This document shows positions 51,043 through 61,627 of a DNA stretch of 64,000 nucleotides, one piece after another. The notes beneath the pieces are model-generated. The model had not been told where the DNA came from and ran no database searches. It worked only from the letters and a program-made list of their open reading frames with translations. How positions within the stretch are numbered: the stretch's first letter is position 1; each line of letters starts with the position of its first letter. This DNA is from Rusavskia elegans. Lineage: Eukaryota; Ascomycota; Lecanoromycetes; Teloschistales; Teloschistaceae. The DNA lies in the NCBI GenBank assembly GCA_011316305.1, contig SAUG01000121.1:1-64000 (forward strand), written 5' to 3'. Made by a program: the position numbers and the translations under genes.

Positions 51043-52983
51043 ATGGCATTCGGCCACCCTACGAAAGCGTCTGATTTTGATGTAGTCGATTCAGGTGCAA
51101 AAATTGGCGTTGAAGATGATTTCGAGGCATCACAGTGGCATGCCTCCCAATATCCCGAAATATAGGCAATGTGAGAAGGTTGACTACCAGGAGTCCAAAT
51201 TCTACGCAGACTGTAGACATCTGTTCTCTTCAGTTGAAGACACGCTAGACGTTGTCCTCGTATCGCCGAGCAGCCAGGGTAAAATGAAATCTCTACCTGC
51301 ATGAGCCAAAGCCGAAGGACATGGTTGGAGCTGACTGTATCGTCGAGCGATTGTAGTGGAGTCCACCACTATAGATGGACTTGCGTCTCTCGAGGACATT
51401 CTTTCCAAGGTATCTATAGCCCTCTGCACATCATTTCAGGTCTGACGTGCTTCCGTTATCTAGCAAGAGGAGACCAGGTCAACGATATTGTAGGTCAATC
51501 AATGGCTGCGGCTTAGAATACAATTGATGAAGTCACACCAGTACACTTAAGCAGAAAAACTCGTGGAGCGGCTTTCGCCTCGGTGAAGAAGCATTCCGAA
51601 GACTCACCAAGAGGCTGGGAGTTTGCCCGCCATTTCTTGAGTTCATCCGTGCTTTTGGATCGAGAACTCAAGAAATCCACGAGTCTAGATATGGATACTT
51701 CATGGCTATGGACCGGGTAGTGGATTCTGGAGAAAATTTCAGACTCGGTGGGTTAGGTCCTGAGAGAGTCACTTGGTGCAATGCTGCAACTAGATGCCGC
51801 TTCCTTGTAGCTTCGACTAATACCGTTCAGAGTTTTGCTACAACCTCAAGTATATGGAACTCCATGGGCGTAGTTCCAACAATCCCTGGTCGCAAAGGGA
51901 GATGGGTACATACCAGCAGTACGATACTTCCAGTCATCGGACCAAATGCATCCTACTCCAACCCGCCGATCGTGTGACTCAAGCTTTCAGGAGGAATGCA
52001 TCATCGCATGGTAATCCGATGGTGCTTCACGTTATCTGCCTGTCGGCTGCCGAATTGAACTGGGGATCGTATGTGAAGTACCTCCATTTGGAACTGGCCA
52101 AAGAAGTAAGGAAGCCAATGACGCCGGTGGTCGGAGGTTTTTAACATCAGCATAGGACGAAAAAGCCTGCTTCGTTCGTGTAGGAGGTCTTAGGCGCCAC
52201 GATTATGAGATAGGCTTCAAGAATCTGCAAAAGCTCCAGCTTGTTCGGCGACGTCTGTCGAGCGCTTCATTAGCGCTACAATCCATCCTTGAGGTTGCTG
52301 GAGGTTGCATTAAATTCTACCACGACCTTTGCGCAAAATCGCCTGATTGCAGCGATTCTTTCTCGGCTGATAGTGTCGAACAACTCCCTTCGAGTTTCCG
52401 TGGCCATCACCACCGTGTCCAATCATTGCTGAGCTATCTTGATGGCACGTCAAACCTGGTATATCCACTACTCCACTGTTGCTGTTACTCTGAGGTTGAC
52501 TGTCGGCGTTAGCTTTCCAAGGCACTGGAATATCGTCACAATGAGACACTAATCGCGGCAAGTGCTGCGTTACATTCGAATATGGAGTTACTCAAGACGG
52601 TCGCGATCGAGAGCAAGCAAGAAAGCGTCGACCTGACCTCCATTGCTCGCCATAGTCAGAGAGATTCGAGGTCCTTGAAGGCATTGAGTCGCGTGACAAC
52701 GCTGTATCTTCCAGCTACGCTTATTGCCGTAAGCCTTCACCTGCCTGCTCAATGTTTCTGGAGAAGAAAAGCGTGCTGAGATTTATGTGAAAAGACTATC
52801 TTCAGCTCGAGCTTGATTCGAAGCACATCGGAAGGCGGTGCCGTACATGGATCGATCCGTCTGGTCGTAGCTAGTGAGATCTGGCTCTTCTTCCTTGTTA
52901 CTGCACTACTCACTGGTCTGACGTTTTGTGTTGCCATGCTGCTGGAGAAGCGCTGGAAACTGCCTTGTGGACGCAAGAAGTGA
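51043..52983 (+). pseudogene. Decayed gene for a fungal protein with C-terminal two-TM (CorA-like) region
   Basis: Plus-strand exons join well in the 3' half: about 51,535-51,747, 51,831-52,105, 52,156-52,458, 52,513-52,728 and 52,795-52,983 (stop). The GT..AG introns are 83, 50, 54 and 66 bp. Readable segments include SWSGFRLGEEAFRRL, CPPFLEFIRAFGSR, NPWSQREMGTYQQYD, LLSYLDGTSNL, SQRDSRSLKALSRV, then two membrane helices (TTLYLPATLIATIF and LVVASEIWLFFLVTALL). This matches the layout of a large ascomycete family ending in a CorA-like transmembrane pair; its function is unknown to me. The 5' half is damaged. An apparent extra base near 51,157 shifts frame (YP to KYRQCEKVDY), and two TGA codons near 51,302 and 51,338 sit where CGA would read through. 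The start is uncertain. Confidence 0.65.
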
Positions 52984-53235
52984 ATAGGAAGACAACATGC
53001 TCGAGCCCTGTTGACCGGACAGTCGGAGCGTCCTGGTTACAATGTCCTGGAATGATTCGGTGTTACAGGCATCCCTTGTAATTATTTTGTGTTATGACAT
53101 CAGCAGATAGTCGAGTTACTGTATACAGAGCGAGCAACTCTGCCTCTTCTTTTTCCCTGCACGTGAATATAAATGACAGAGCCACTTTATTATACATGGG
53201 GCTTAGATGCCCTTCGCGAGCACAGAGGCACTATC
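52984..53235. other. Convergent intergenic region
   Basis: The 3' flanks of the decayed two-TM gene (plus) and the nuclease gene (minus) face each other here. No feature recognised. Confidence 0.5.
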
Positions 53236-55092
53236 TTAGAGCTTACATACATTCAAGCTCGCCACGGTCGGATCATGATCGCTCGCAACATCCTCCTCAG
53301 CGGCCCACGTATTGACGTGCACGTGCTCAAAGTCCTTCTTGCCAACATGTTTGGCAACCGAAGGGCTGACGTACATATGATCGAGCTGCTGCTGGCTGCT
53401 GCCAAAGGTGTAAGTGTACCTCTCAACTTCTGGTATACCACTGACGACATCGAGGTCCTGCAGCCCCGAGATCTGGACGAAGCGCTCTAGCGGCTCGACG
53501 GTTGCGAACTCGTTGAAGTCGCCGGCAGCTATGACCGCAGCGTTTTTGTCTTCCGCCAGGATCTGGGCAATGAAGGACCCTGTCACATTGGCTTGGGCAT
53601 TGCGATTATCAATGCCACCATTCACAGGAGGGCGAGGATCGCCTTGTAGCGAGGTTGAGCCGCCTTTGCTCGTCCAGTGCACATTGACGGTGAAAAAGTT
53701 ACCTTTGCCATCGACCGTTTCCCATTGTGCAACCAGGGGTTTGCGGCTGGACGTGAAGACGGGAGGGGCGTCGATGCGGCCTGGGTTGAAGCGGAGTGAG
53801 GGGCCAGGAAGCACGGCGTTGGCATCTGTCGAGCTGCCTGGATTAGGTTTGTAGAGGCGCACTTCTTCGGGGTTGAAAAGGTAGGCGTTACGGATGTTGC
53901 CACCTGGCTGGCCGCCGTCAGCGTTATTGACCGGGTCGACGTCGACGAAGTCGTATGGGATGCCGGTTCGCTCTTGCAGGGCTTGCGTCAAGCCAGAAAG
54001 CGTGAGGTTGGCATCGACGACGCCGTTGTTGGTGGCGCCCGAGTCGTCCTGAATTTCTTGAACGAAGACGACGGAGGGTGCACCTAGGTAGGTGGCAATG
54101 TGGTCTGCCACGAGTGGGATACGTGAGTTGCCGGGGGTGAAGTTCTCGATGTTGTAATCGGCGAAAGACAAAGCGTTGCATCGGCCTTTGGATTTGATCT
54201 CTGCTGGTGGCGGCAGGGCAGGCGAGCGAGAAGACTTGACACTTGGCGCAGTCAAGGGCAGAATGGAGTAGAAGCCAAAGTTGTACTGGACGATGCCAGT
54301 GATGTCTGTAAGCGAGTCCCCGAGTTTGGTGGCGTTCGGATTGCGGGTACCGTCCAGTGGAGAGCCCACGATGATGGTCTCGGGATTCGAGTCGTGGTCT
54401 GTGACTGTGAGGCCACCACGGGAATTCAGGCCGGTAACAGGCCAGTTGCCGTAAACCCATTGGTCTCCGAAAGTGTTGGCTGGTCTTCCAAGAGCAGTGA
54501 CGCCCTGGATGGTGACGAGCTCTCCTGATAGAGACTCCCAAAAGTCCATGCCATACAGTGTCGGGTCTAATTCAGGGTTGACCTGGGAGATGCGGGAGAC
54601 GTTGTTGGGGACGCCGAAGACATCGCCGTTGTCAAGTCCGCTGTATTGCTCGGTCGGAGGACTCACGTCCTTGTCCCCTATGATGCCCGAGGTTCGAGCA
54701 CCAAGGACGACCGGTGGGACAGGGTTTTCCTTGGATACCACTTGGACATTGCGAGGAGTGGTGACTTCGGTGAGGTAGAGATAAACATTCGAGGAGCGAA
54801 ACTCGGTGACGCTGCCGTCCAGTTTGATAATGTCCCCAGCAGTCAAGTTGGCGCCGACGGTCCGGCTGAAGACATAGACGCTCTCGGAGGTTTGCTCGTT
54901 GTCGTCTGGGTTGGTGGACCTGATCCAGAGGCCATTGGGACCTTTGGCAGTGACGAGGCCGGTGAGGTTGGTGAAGGTCGATCGACTCAATGGCGATAGA
55001 TACTTGTTTCCCGTGATGTCAGCGACAGTGATGGCGGAGGCGCAAGGGGCGAGGATCAGCCCCAAGGCGGTGATAGAGTGGAAGAACTTCAT
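53236..55092 (-). CDS. Secreted endonuclease/exonuclease/phosphatase-family nuclease
   Basis: A single exon of 618 residues. I start it at the ATG at 55,092 because it opens with a clear signal peptide (MKFFHSITALGLILAPCASA); the open frame reaches further upstream but that part is not protein-like. The N-terminal third includes an OB-fold-like LTGLVTAKGPNGLWIRS. The C-terminal half is an EEP domain with DYNIENF (about 310-318), VFVQEIQDD (catalytic Glu346), VHWTSKGG (His472), AGDFNEF (Asp525, Asn527), LDHMYVS (Asp571, His572) and SDHDP (Asp605, His606). All key residues are present. This arrangement is that of extracellular DNA-degrading nucleases of the ExeM/NucH type. Expected role: secreted, metal-dependent DNA hydrolysis for phosphate scavenging or degradation of extracellular DNA. 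Confidence 0.85.
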   Translation of the reverse strand: MKFFHSITALGLILAPCASAITVADITGNKYLSPLSRSTFTNLTGLVTAKGPNGLWIRSTNPDDNEQTSESVYVFSRTVGANLTAGDIIKLDGSVTEFRSSNVYLYLTEVTTPRNVQVVSKENPVPPVVLGARTSGIIGDKDVSPPTEQYSGLDNGDVFGVPNNVSRISQVNPELDPTLYGMDFWESLSGELVTIQGVTALGRPANTFGDQWVYGNWPVTGLNSRGGLTVTDHDSNPETIIVGSPLDGTRNPNATKLGDSLTDITGIVQYNFGFYSILPLTAPSVKSSRSPALPPPAEIKSKGRCNALSFADYNIENFTPGNSRIPLVADHIATYLGAPSVVFVQEIQDDSGATNNGVVDANLTLSGLTQALQERTGIPYDFVDVDPVNNADGGQPGGNIRNAYLFNPEEVRLYKPNPGSSTDANAVLPGPSLRFNPGRIDAPPVFTSSRKPLVAQWETVDGKGNFFTVNVHWTSKGGSTSLQGDPRPPVNGGIDNRNAQANVTGSFIAQILAEDKNAAVIAAGDFNEFATVEPLERFVQISGLQDLDVVSGIPEVERYTYTFGSSQQQLDHMYVSPSVAKHVGKKDFEHVHVNTWAAEEDVASDHDPTVASLNVCKL

Positions 55093-55634
55093 GCTGTACT
55101 GGTAGGGTGGTTGGCTGCATGTTGACGAAGAGCATCGTATGCATGTATTTGTACCTGCAGTCAACCTGATGGACCGAGGCTTGCCTCCCGTAGGGATGAA
55201 GTCACTTCTCCGCAGCCATTGGATAGCAGCACATTCTGCACGTTGATCGATCGATTGACAGATTCGATTCCTTGATTGTTTCCATCTCCGGTTCCTGGTG
55301 GGTCCATGCGGATGGCGTCGATCGCGTCTATATACCAATCAGATCAAGCACGTGTTTGAAACGCGACGGACCAACTTTCCAGATCGGGAAGGTGTTATCA
55401 CTGGGCAGCCTTGGCAGTCTAGGTACGTACTTCAAATCTTCGACAGGTTCGCCTCTTCCTTGATAATCGATCATGTTCTCGTTGACCAATGGTACGGCCG
55501 CAGCGGTCCATTCGTTATATCCACTCCTGACTGACCCCATATAACTTAGCGTCTTGGTATCTCCTGTCACCTCCAATTCGAGCACTCAAGCCTCTGCTCA
55601 CCTGACAATAGGTGCTGTTCAAGGAGCGTGAAGC
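55093..55634. promoter_or_regulatory. Divergent intergenic region, nuclease (-) and kinase-TPR gene (+)
   Basis: 542 bp separate the two start codons and must hold both promoters. Short frames here are not protein-like. I see no certain TATA box or binding-site cluster. Confidence 0.4.
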
Positions 55635-58600
55635 ATGTCGAACGTGTCGGAAACATCCTACTACGGACGCCAGGCGAGACTGATTTCTTGGAGCCGCCCA
55701 ACTGTCAGTATAGGCTCGTTGGACGTCCCTTATGATATCACCACTTTTATTTCTACAGCAGTGGAGCGGGGTGTAGACTTTGTCCCCATCAGTCGGATGG
55801 CTGGACTGAAGCCGCTCGGTGGAGGTGCCACCGCTCACATTGCTCAATCCATCATCAATCTAGAATCAAGCTTTGCTCTGAAGCATATTCAATTCCCAGA
55901 TTCCGACCATCCAAAAGAAACCGACATAATCCGAGTCGCTACCATTGAGCTAATGGTACTGACCCATCCTGAAGTCAAGAAGCACCCCAATATTCTGGCA
56001 CTGGAAGGTGCTATCTGGGACTTTTCAGACTCGAGTCGTCCGGTGCGTCCGGTCCTGGTCACAGAAAAGAGCACTCTGGGAGACCTTGGCACATTCTTCG
56101 CAAAATCCGGGCACAAAGTGGCTCCAGAGAATCGAGTGGAGATTTGTGCAGATATCATCAACGCAGTAGCATGCCTACACGCAAACGGTACCTTGGTAAA
56201 GGGACACCTTCGGGTCGCTGGTGCTGACGATAGCTTCAGGCATTATCCATGGCGATATCAAGCCCGAAAATATACTGATGTTTCGCAGAGCCAACGGAGA
56301 GTTCTACGTCAAGCTATGTGACTTTGGCTTCTCTACTCTATTTGCCAGTGAACAAGTCTCACCTGTTGATCTGCCAATATCCACTCCGTGGCACGCACCC
56401 GAACTCGACGACAACCAATTTGGCTTGTCGGTTCTGGAAGCCAAAAGAGCAGATGTATACTCAGTTGGCCTTGTCTGTCTCTGGCTTGTATTTGGCAAGG
56501 GTACGGCGAAGCCGGCCGATAATCTCTGGTCCGGAGGCTATAAATTTGTCGGTGAGCTCAAACGAGACATGGGCATCTCTAGTTTTGTAGCGTTGAATCT
56601 ACGGCAACTATCCGACGTGGACGAAGAGATGAAATCGAATCTGGAAATTTTCTTCCGATTGACTACGAGCGTGGAAGTCGAGAAGAGAATACCAACACTG
56701 GCCAAGTTTGTCGAAAACCCCCCAATATCGATGGATTGTCCTATCAATAACATCCTACCACTGTTCTCAGTAAGTAACATCAGAAGTGAGCCAGGCAACC
56801 TTCATTGAGTCTCCCAGATCCGGCAAATCTTTGGTGAATTGATGCAGCATGACTTTCTCATCCGCAAACAAGTCACCACCTGCCTCCAAAGCCAGACGGA
56901 TACCATGGAATATCCACACCGCTTGGATGCTGCTTTCCAGCTCGCGATTTGCTGTCGTCTTGGATTTGGTGGTCCACTGGGCAACAATGATGTTGATGAC
57001 TGGCTCACTCTCACTAATAGAACAATTGACGAGCTCGACGCTGAGATTGAGTCAATTCGCACAAGAGATACCACTAAAGAGTCGTACTATGGTAATCAGT
57101 TGTTCCAGGTACTTATGGAAGATGGCTTTCTCCTCAGACAACTAGGAGCCGTTCCTTCCCAAAACCACTTCCTTCTACAGCATGAGAAGGAGATAGGTTG
57201 TAGCCACGAACTTGAGGCAATGAAGCATGTACTGACACGCGATGAGTCCATCACTCTCAAAAGGTCGATTGCAAGCGCAATCAAAGGGCAAGGCCGGTAT
57301 CATCAAGCACGGATTATCCTCTCTGATTTGTTCAAAACACTCGATACCGATTCGACTTCTGAGCTTGGCCATCCTGTGAAATAGAGTGTGGCGTCAGAAA
57401 TCACGACGCTTCTACGACTTGAAGGTGAAGTGAATGAGGCGTCGGCATTCGGCACATATGTCCTTTCCACACGTGAGAAAGCCTTGAGTTGTCAAGATCT
57501 TCGTATTTCGGATTCCCGTAAGGCCCTGGCTTTGATATATATTCAGATGGGATCGTATGATAAGGCAGAAATCTTGCTGCGGCAGGCCTTGGAAGCAGAA
57601 AAGCCTGTCCTTGGCACAGTTCATCCAGTCTATGTGGAAACCCTGAACAGCTTAGGAATAGTCTTGACGGAGACGAATAGGCACGATGATGCCTCCAAAA
57701 TCTGGTTGGAGGTCGCTGAGAGTTTTAAAGATACATTAACGAATGAACATCCGCTCAGCTTAAGTGCGATTGGTAATATCGCTACCTGGCTTGATAACAC
57801 TGGAAATTACTATGGATCAGAAAAATTATACCGACTGCAGGTCCTTCCTCGACGTCACATACAATTATCAGCTTCTAATATTTCCGCTATATCTACCTGC
57901 TATACTGCGAAGTAATTATAAATAGTTATCGCCTCGTTTATATTTATCGTATAACCCGTACCTAAACGCTCCGCTAAGTTATTAAAGTACTCTTTAGCCT
58001 ACGTAGCTTTAAGACGGTCGCTAGCTAGTACGCTAGCTACTACGGCTAGAAGCTTTACCCGGTCGATTAGGCTAAAGGGCGGTAGGGAAGTCGGATAGCG
58101 CGTTTTAAAAGCGGTAAGGAGGAGATTTTTATCGAAGTTAAAATAGGTTACTCTAGCTATAACGAGGTAGTCGACGTCTTCGAAAGTAGGTATAGTTATT
58201 ATAGATATAGAAAGGTACTATTATCTGGTTTAGCTGCGGTATAGCTATTATAAGAGTATATACGTACGTAAAGGGTTTTAGTAAGTCGTAGTACTTACGA
58301 GGGACTTATATTACTAGTAAAAGAAAAAGAAGAAAAAACGATAACTACGAGGTATACTTATCTATAAAAATTTCTACGTTAAATTATCGGTAGAAGGATA
58401 CGTTATATTACTAAACAGATTTAAATTAAAATTCTATAGAAAGAACTATTATTTATATTAACTAAACTAGAATATAAGTTCTGCTACTATATATTTAATA
58501 CTAGTATACTAACGCTTAATTTACTTACCGAACTACTAGTTTACCGGGTACCAAAACCAAAACAAATTAACTAAATACCGACTGCAGTTGGCAAGTACTG

Positions 58601-59433
58601 TAAGCTATGCTGGACCAAATCACCCCAACGTCGCTCTTATCATGAGCAACCTTGCGATCGTTATCAAGAATCAAGATAGATATGACGAAGCAGAAGAATA
58701 TGCTCGGAAAGCCTACGAGATCAACAAAGATGTCTTAGGGCCTGAAAACCATCTTAGTCTTATGAGCTTGAACAACCTGGCGCAAATCCTTGTGAGGTTG
58801 GAGAGGTATGACCAGGCAGAGACAATGCTTTCGATGGTTGCAGTCAGGTACGACGAAAGCTTGGGACCATACCATGCTCACACACTGTCCTCGCAGCTCA
58901 ACCTTGCCAACGTATTTCGGGAACAAAAACGACTCGAAGAAGCCAAAAGCCTGCAAATGAAAGTGATCGCCACATACGAGCGATCGCCTTGCGAAGACAA
59001 ATCACTGATTATTAGTGCCAGGTCCCAATTTGCCACAACCCTACATCATCTTGGGGATCATGACGCCTCGATTAGCTCATACCGAGTGGCACTCGAGGCT
59101 CAGAAAGCACTGATTGGGGAAGAACATCCAGACACTTGGGTCACCATGGTGAACGTTGCCGCTGTTCTGCACGCAGAGGGACAGCCCGAGGCACAGTGGC
59201 AAGAAGCTGAACGGCTCTACAAATTTGTGATCAACAGGTGTATTGACAAGTTTGGGGAGCGACATACACGAACACTAGCCACCGCATTTTGGCTTGCAGT
59301 CATCTGGGTCCAGATGGGTCGGGTCGAAGAGGCTGAAAGCGTTTTCTTACAAACATATCTTGGGTTCAAAGAGGTTTTGGGTGAAGACAACGAGTGGACA
59401 CGCATCGTTTCGAGGTGCCTGAATGGCTTCTAA
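55635..59433 (+). pseudogene. Protein kinase-TPR gene, broken by in-frame TAG and element X4
   Basis: Exons 55,635-56,187, 56,240-56,769 and 56,818 onward, with GT..AG introns of 52 and 48 bp. The kinase domain has a glycine-rich LGGGATAH (61-68), ALK (Lys83), HGDIKPEN (Asp190) and DFG (212-214). The conserved residues are kept, so the kinase was of an active type. A helical region and then tetratricopeptide repeats follow (for example GSYDKAEILLRQALEAEKP, DRYDEAEEYARKAYEI, ERYDQAETMLSMV). A TAG at 57,382-57,384 interrupts the TPR frame where CAG (Gln) would fit. X4 (57,841-58,574) splits the TPR part. Skipping X4 and one TSD copy rejoins the frame exactly, to a stop at 59,431-59,433. Kinase-TPR proteins of this kind occur among fungal signalling and STAND-like genes. 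The upstream kinase part could still be made alone. Confidence 0.85.
57841..58574 (-). mobile_element. X4: 734-bp truncated copy of the 13-bp-TSD element
   Basis: Flanked by the perfect 13-bp duplication ATACCGACTGCAG (57,828-57,840 and 58,575-58,587) inside the TPR exon. The right end has the family terminus AAATTAACTAA. The left end stops at GTCCTTCCTCGACG, missing the part beyond that in X1 and X3. The sequence is RIP-mutated although the host gene is not. Confidence 0.9.
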
Positions 59434-60005
59434 GATATCAAAGATTACCAAGCGGAATTACGTGGTAAGACATCCGGATCCTCTGGCAATGTTTTTTTGT
59501 TTTTGTTTTCCAAAACCCCGCACCTTGTTTGGTACGAGCGCTCTGAATAAGCTGAATGACACGGATGAAAGATGGCTGTTCAGCATGATTCCCTATGCAG
59601 AACTGACCTAAATGGTACTTCAAATGAGCACTCCTAACAATCCAGTGCGGAACGACTTGGGATTACTACTGGGTCGCTAATACGAATGCTTACGAGTCTA
59701 AAGAGCCTCGGTGCATCTAAGGTCAATCGCAACGGGGGATAAAGCAGCTACAACATCAGGGTCGTACGCTCACACCTACGTTCCATCACATAGATCCCTT
59801 CGAAATATGTGATTTTGCACATATAGATCTCAGGTTGTATTTTCACTTCTGAATCCCGTATGCAGTCCAAAGCCAGCCGTTTGGATGACTATCAAGCTCT
59901 CAACTCAGATTAGCTGGTCATTGGAGCCTAGCACCGGCTTGAGTGTTTGACCTCCAAGATACCGACCGCTCAGTTCCATAGGATCTTCTATTCGAGATCC
60001 ATGTT
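59434..60005. other. Intergenic region after the kinase-TPR gene
   Basis: No frame with recognisable coding character and no repeats matching elsewhere in the window. Confidence 0.4.
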
Positions 60006-60185
60006 ATGAAGACAGCAAATCTCATGGCCACCTCAGCGCAGAATTGCCAATGGTGCCTGAATTTACGTGTCAGCTACAATACTCTCGTGTGTCTTCTATG
60101 CGGCGAAGAACCGCCAAAGAGTGTTTTCCACGTCTACTACAATCTGACTATCAATCCAAAAGTAGCAGCGGAAGATGAGAAGTGA
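60006..60185 (+). CDS. Possible 59-residue zinc-ribbon-like small protein
   Basis: A frame beginning MKTANLMATSAQ contains CQWC and CLLC with the spacing C-x2-C-x11-C-x2-C, compatible with a small zinc ribbon. It ends at a TGA after AAEDEK. It may be a first exon: a GTAGCA donor candidate lies near its end, and another small frame with a membrane segment follows at 60,292. No family is recognised and the frame is short enough to be chance. Confidence 0.25.
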   Translation: MKTANLMATSAQNCQWCLNLRVSYNTLVCLLCGEEPPKSVFHVYYNLTINPKVAAEDEK

Positions 60186-60291
60186 GGACCATAATCTTAT
60201 GCAAGTGGAGTTCAGAGATTCTATATATGGCTTACAGCTGAGGTCTACCTCTTGGCGTGATCCATGCTGACATTTAATCCGAGCCACTCGT

Positions 60292-60468
60292 ATGCGCTTC
60301 GAGCTGAATTCTAATGCAGCCAAGCACGAAGCGAGATTCCCCTATTGGGGGGATGGATCAGTGCTAACAGGCTTCTTGGTGGATCTCGGTAGAATGCTTT
60401 TTTATCTCTTCCTTGGACTTATTGTTGTACAAGGTTTCCTCTTTCTGGCGCAACGCTACGGTCGGTAA
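60292..60468 (+). CDS. Possible 58-residue single-TM peptide
   Basis: The frame starts MRFELNSNAAKHEARF and ends with one hydrophobic helix, RMLFYLFLGLIVVQGFLFLA, followed by QRYGR and TAA. That suggests a tail-anchored or C-terminal membrane segment. It could be the second exon of the 60,006 frame, but a stop lies just upstream in phase and no clear intron joins them. Confidence 0.25.
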   Translation: MRFELNSNAAKHEARFPYWGDGSVLTGFLVDLGRMLFYLFLGLIVVQGFLFLAQRYGR

Positions 60469-60696
60469 GCACCAGGCCATAAAAAGATGAAGCTGCACAT
60501 GATATTCGGGTCAAAATGGTCGCATCGAGCGTCTGACCCGTTTGACCCTGGTTGAAGGAGCATCCGAACAGGGTTCCGAAGGTCATAGCGCTATCAATCC
60601 GTGTCGTTATTCTAATCTTCCCCTTTGTCGGTTACGCTAGATGCCCTACTCGTCTTGGTAATCTGGAGCTTCTCTGCCAACTAAGCGAGAGGACGG

Positions 60697-60704
60697 GATA
60701 TAAA
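60697..60704 (+). promoter_or_regulatory. TATA-like box for the secreted two-module protein
   Basis: GATATAAA lies about 190 bp before the chosen ATG at 60,893. It is followed by a C/T- and CA-rich leader, the usual look of a strongly expressed fungal promoter. Confidence 0.45.
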
Positions 60705-60892
60705 GGTATACTCTCCCAGGCGTAGAAAAACCCTCTTATCATCATTAATCCAGCCAGACACAAACACAGCAATCCCAAAGCTCCTTGCCTTCTCTTTCTG
60801 CCATTACTTTCACCATCATACAAGTTCCCAATTTTCACTCCTACAACAAAAGTCCTTACACCTCCCCTAACGCGACCGCCACAACATCCAAA

Positions 60893-61627
60893 ATGCATTA
60901 CACCTCAATCTTTCTCGCCGCTCTGTCCGCTACCACCACCCTCGCAGCCCCCTCGCAAGGTCCTCCACTCGACAACAAACTCCAAGTGACACTAAGCGGT
61001 CCCCACACCTCACCCGCCAAGAACACTTTCCCCGAATTCCCACGAACAGCCCAACACCCCTCATCCAACGGTCCCTTCAACTCCGTCGAACTCCACGTCG
61101 GCAAAAGCGTCCGCAACCCCGCCTCCCGCTGCCAAATCCTTGACACCACCGGCAAGCCGATCGTCCTCCAACGCGGCCCCAACACAGACATCACCTTCGG
61201 CGACGGCAACAAAGGAAAATGGACCTTCCGAGACCAAAGCAGCAAAGTCAGCCAGATCATCTGCGACCCCTCATTCAGACAACTCAGCGCAGGCTCTGGG
61301 TCCGAAATCCGCGTCCAGCTCAGCAACCAAGGCAGCGAGCTCGGGATCCAAGCCTCCTTCACCGAAGGGCAGCGACAGGAGAAAGCTGTTAACCCTGGCC
61401 CGTTTACTACCGTGGAGGTCATGGTGGGGCCGTTGGTTCGGAAACAGGATTATCGGTGCCAGGTTGTTGATAAGGGTGGTAAAGCTGTTGTTGCTACGAG
61501 GGGTGCGAATAGGGATACGACGTTTTCGGATGCTGGGAAGGGTGAGTGGACTTTTGAGAAGGAGAGCGAGGTCAGCAAGGTTGTTTGCGATCCGGCTTTC
61601 AAGGCTGCGCCTGCTGCGTCTGTTTGA
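60893..61627 (+). CDS. Small secreted protein with two homologous modules
   Basis: 244 residues. The ATG at 60,893 is chosen because it opens with a signal peptide (MHYTSIFLAALSATTTLAAP); the upstream in-frame ATG at 60,785 would bury it. Two ~70-residue modules align: GPFNSVELHVGKSVRN-RCQI-GKWTF-ICDP and GPFTTVEVMVGPLVRK-RCQVV-GEWTF-VCDP. Each has one RCQ Cys and one CDP Cys, a likely disulphide pair. No enzymatic motif is seen; it is effector-like or cell-wall-related by size and secretion only. Codon choice differs sharply between modules: C-ending codons dominate before about 61,390, and G/T-ending codons after. No intron is needed. Confidence 0.75.
   Translation: MHYTSIFLAALSATTTLAAPSQGPPLDNKLQVTLSGPHTSPAKNTFPEFPRTAQHPSSNGPFNSVELHVGKSVRNPASRCQILDTTGKPIVLQRGPNTDITFGDGNKGKWTFRDQSSKVSQIICDPSFRQLSAGSGSEIRVQLSNQGSELGIQASFTEGQRQEKAVNPGPFTTVEVMVGPLVRKQDYRCQVVDKGGKAVVATRGANRDTTFSDAGKGEWTFEKESEVSKVVCDPAFKAAPAASV

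Noticed and set aside
53414..54999. Plus- and minus-strand frames over the nuclease
   Set aside because: Overlapping shadows; the 618-residue frame holds all the catalytic motifs.
55093..55338. N-terminal extension of the nuclease frame to 55,338
   Set aside because: The extension is not protein-like and would hide a clear signal peptide starting at 55,092.
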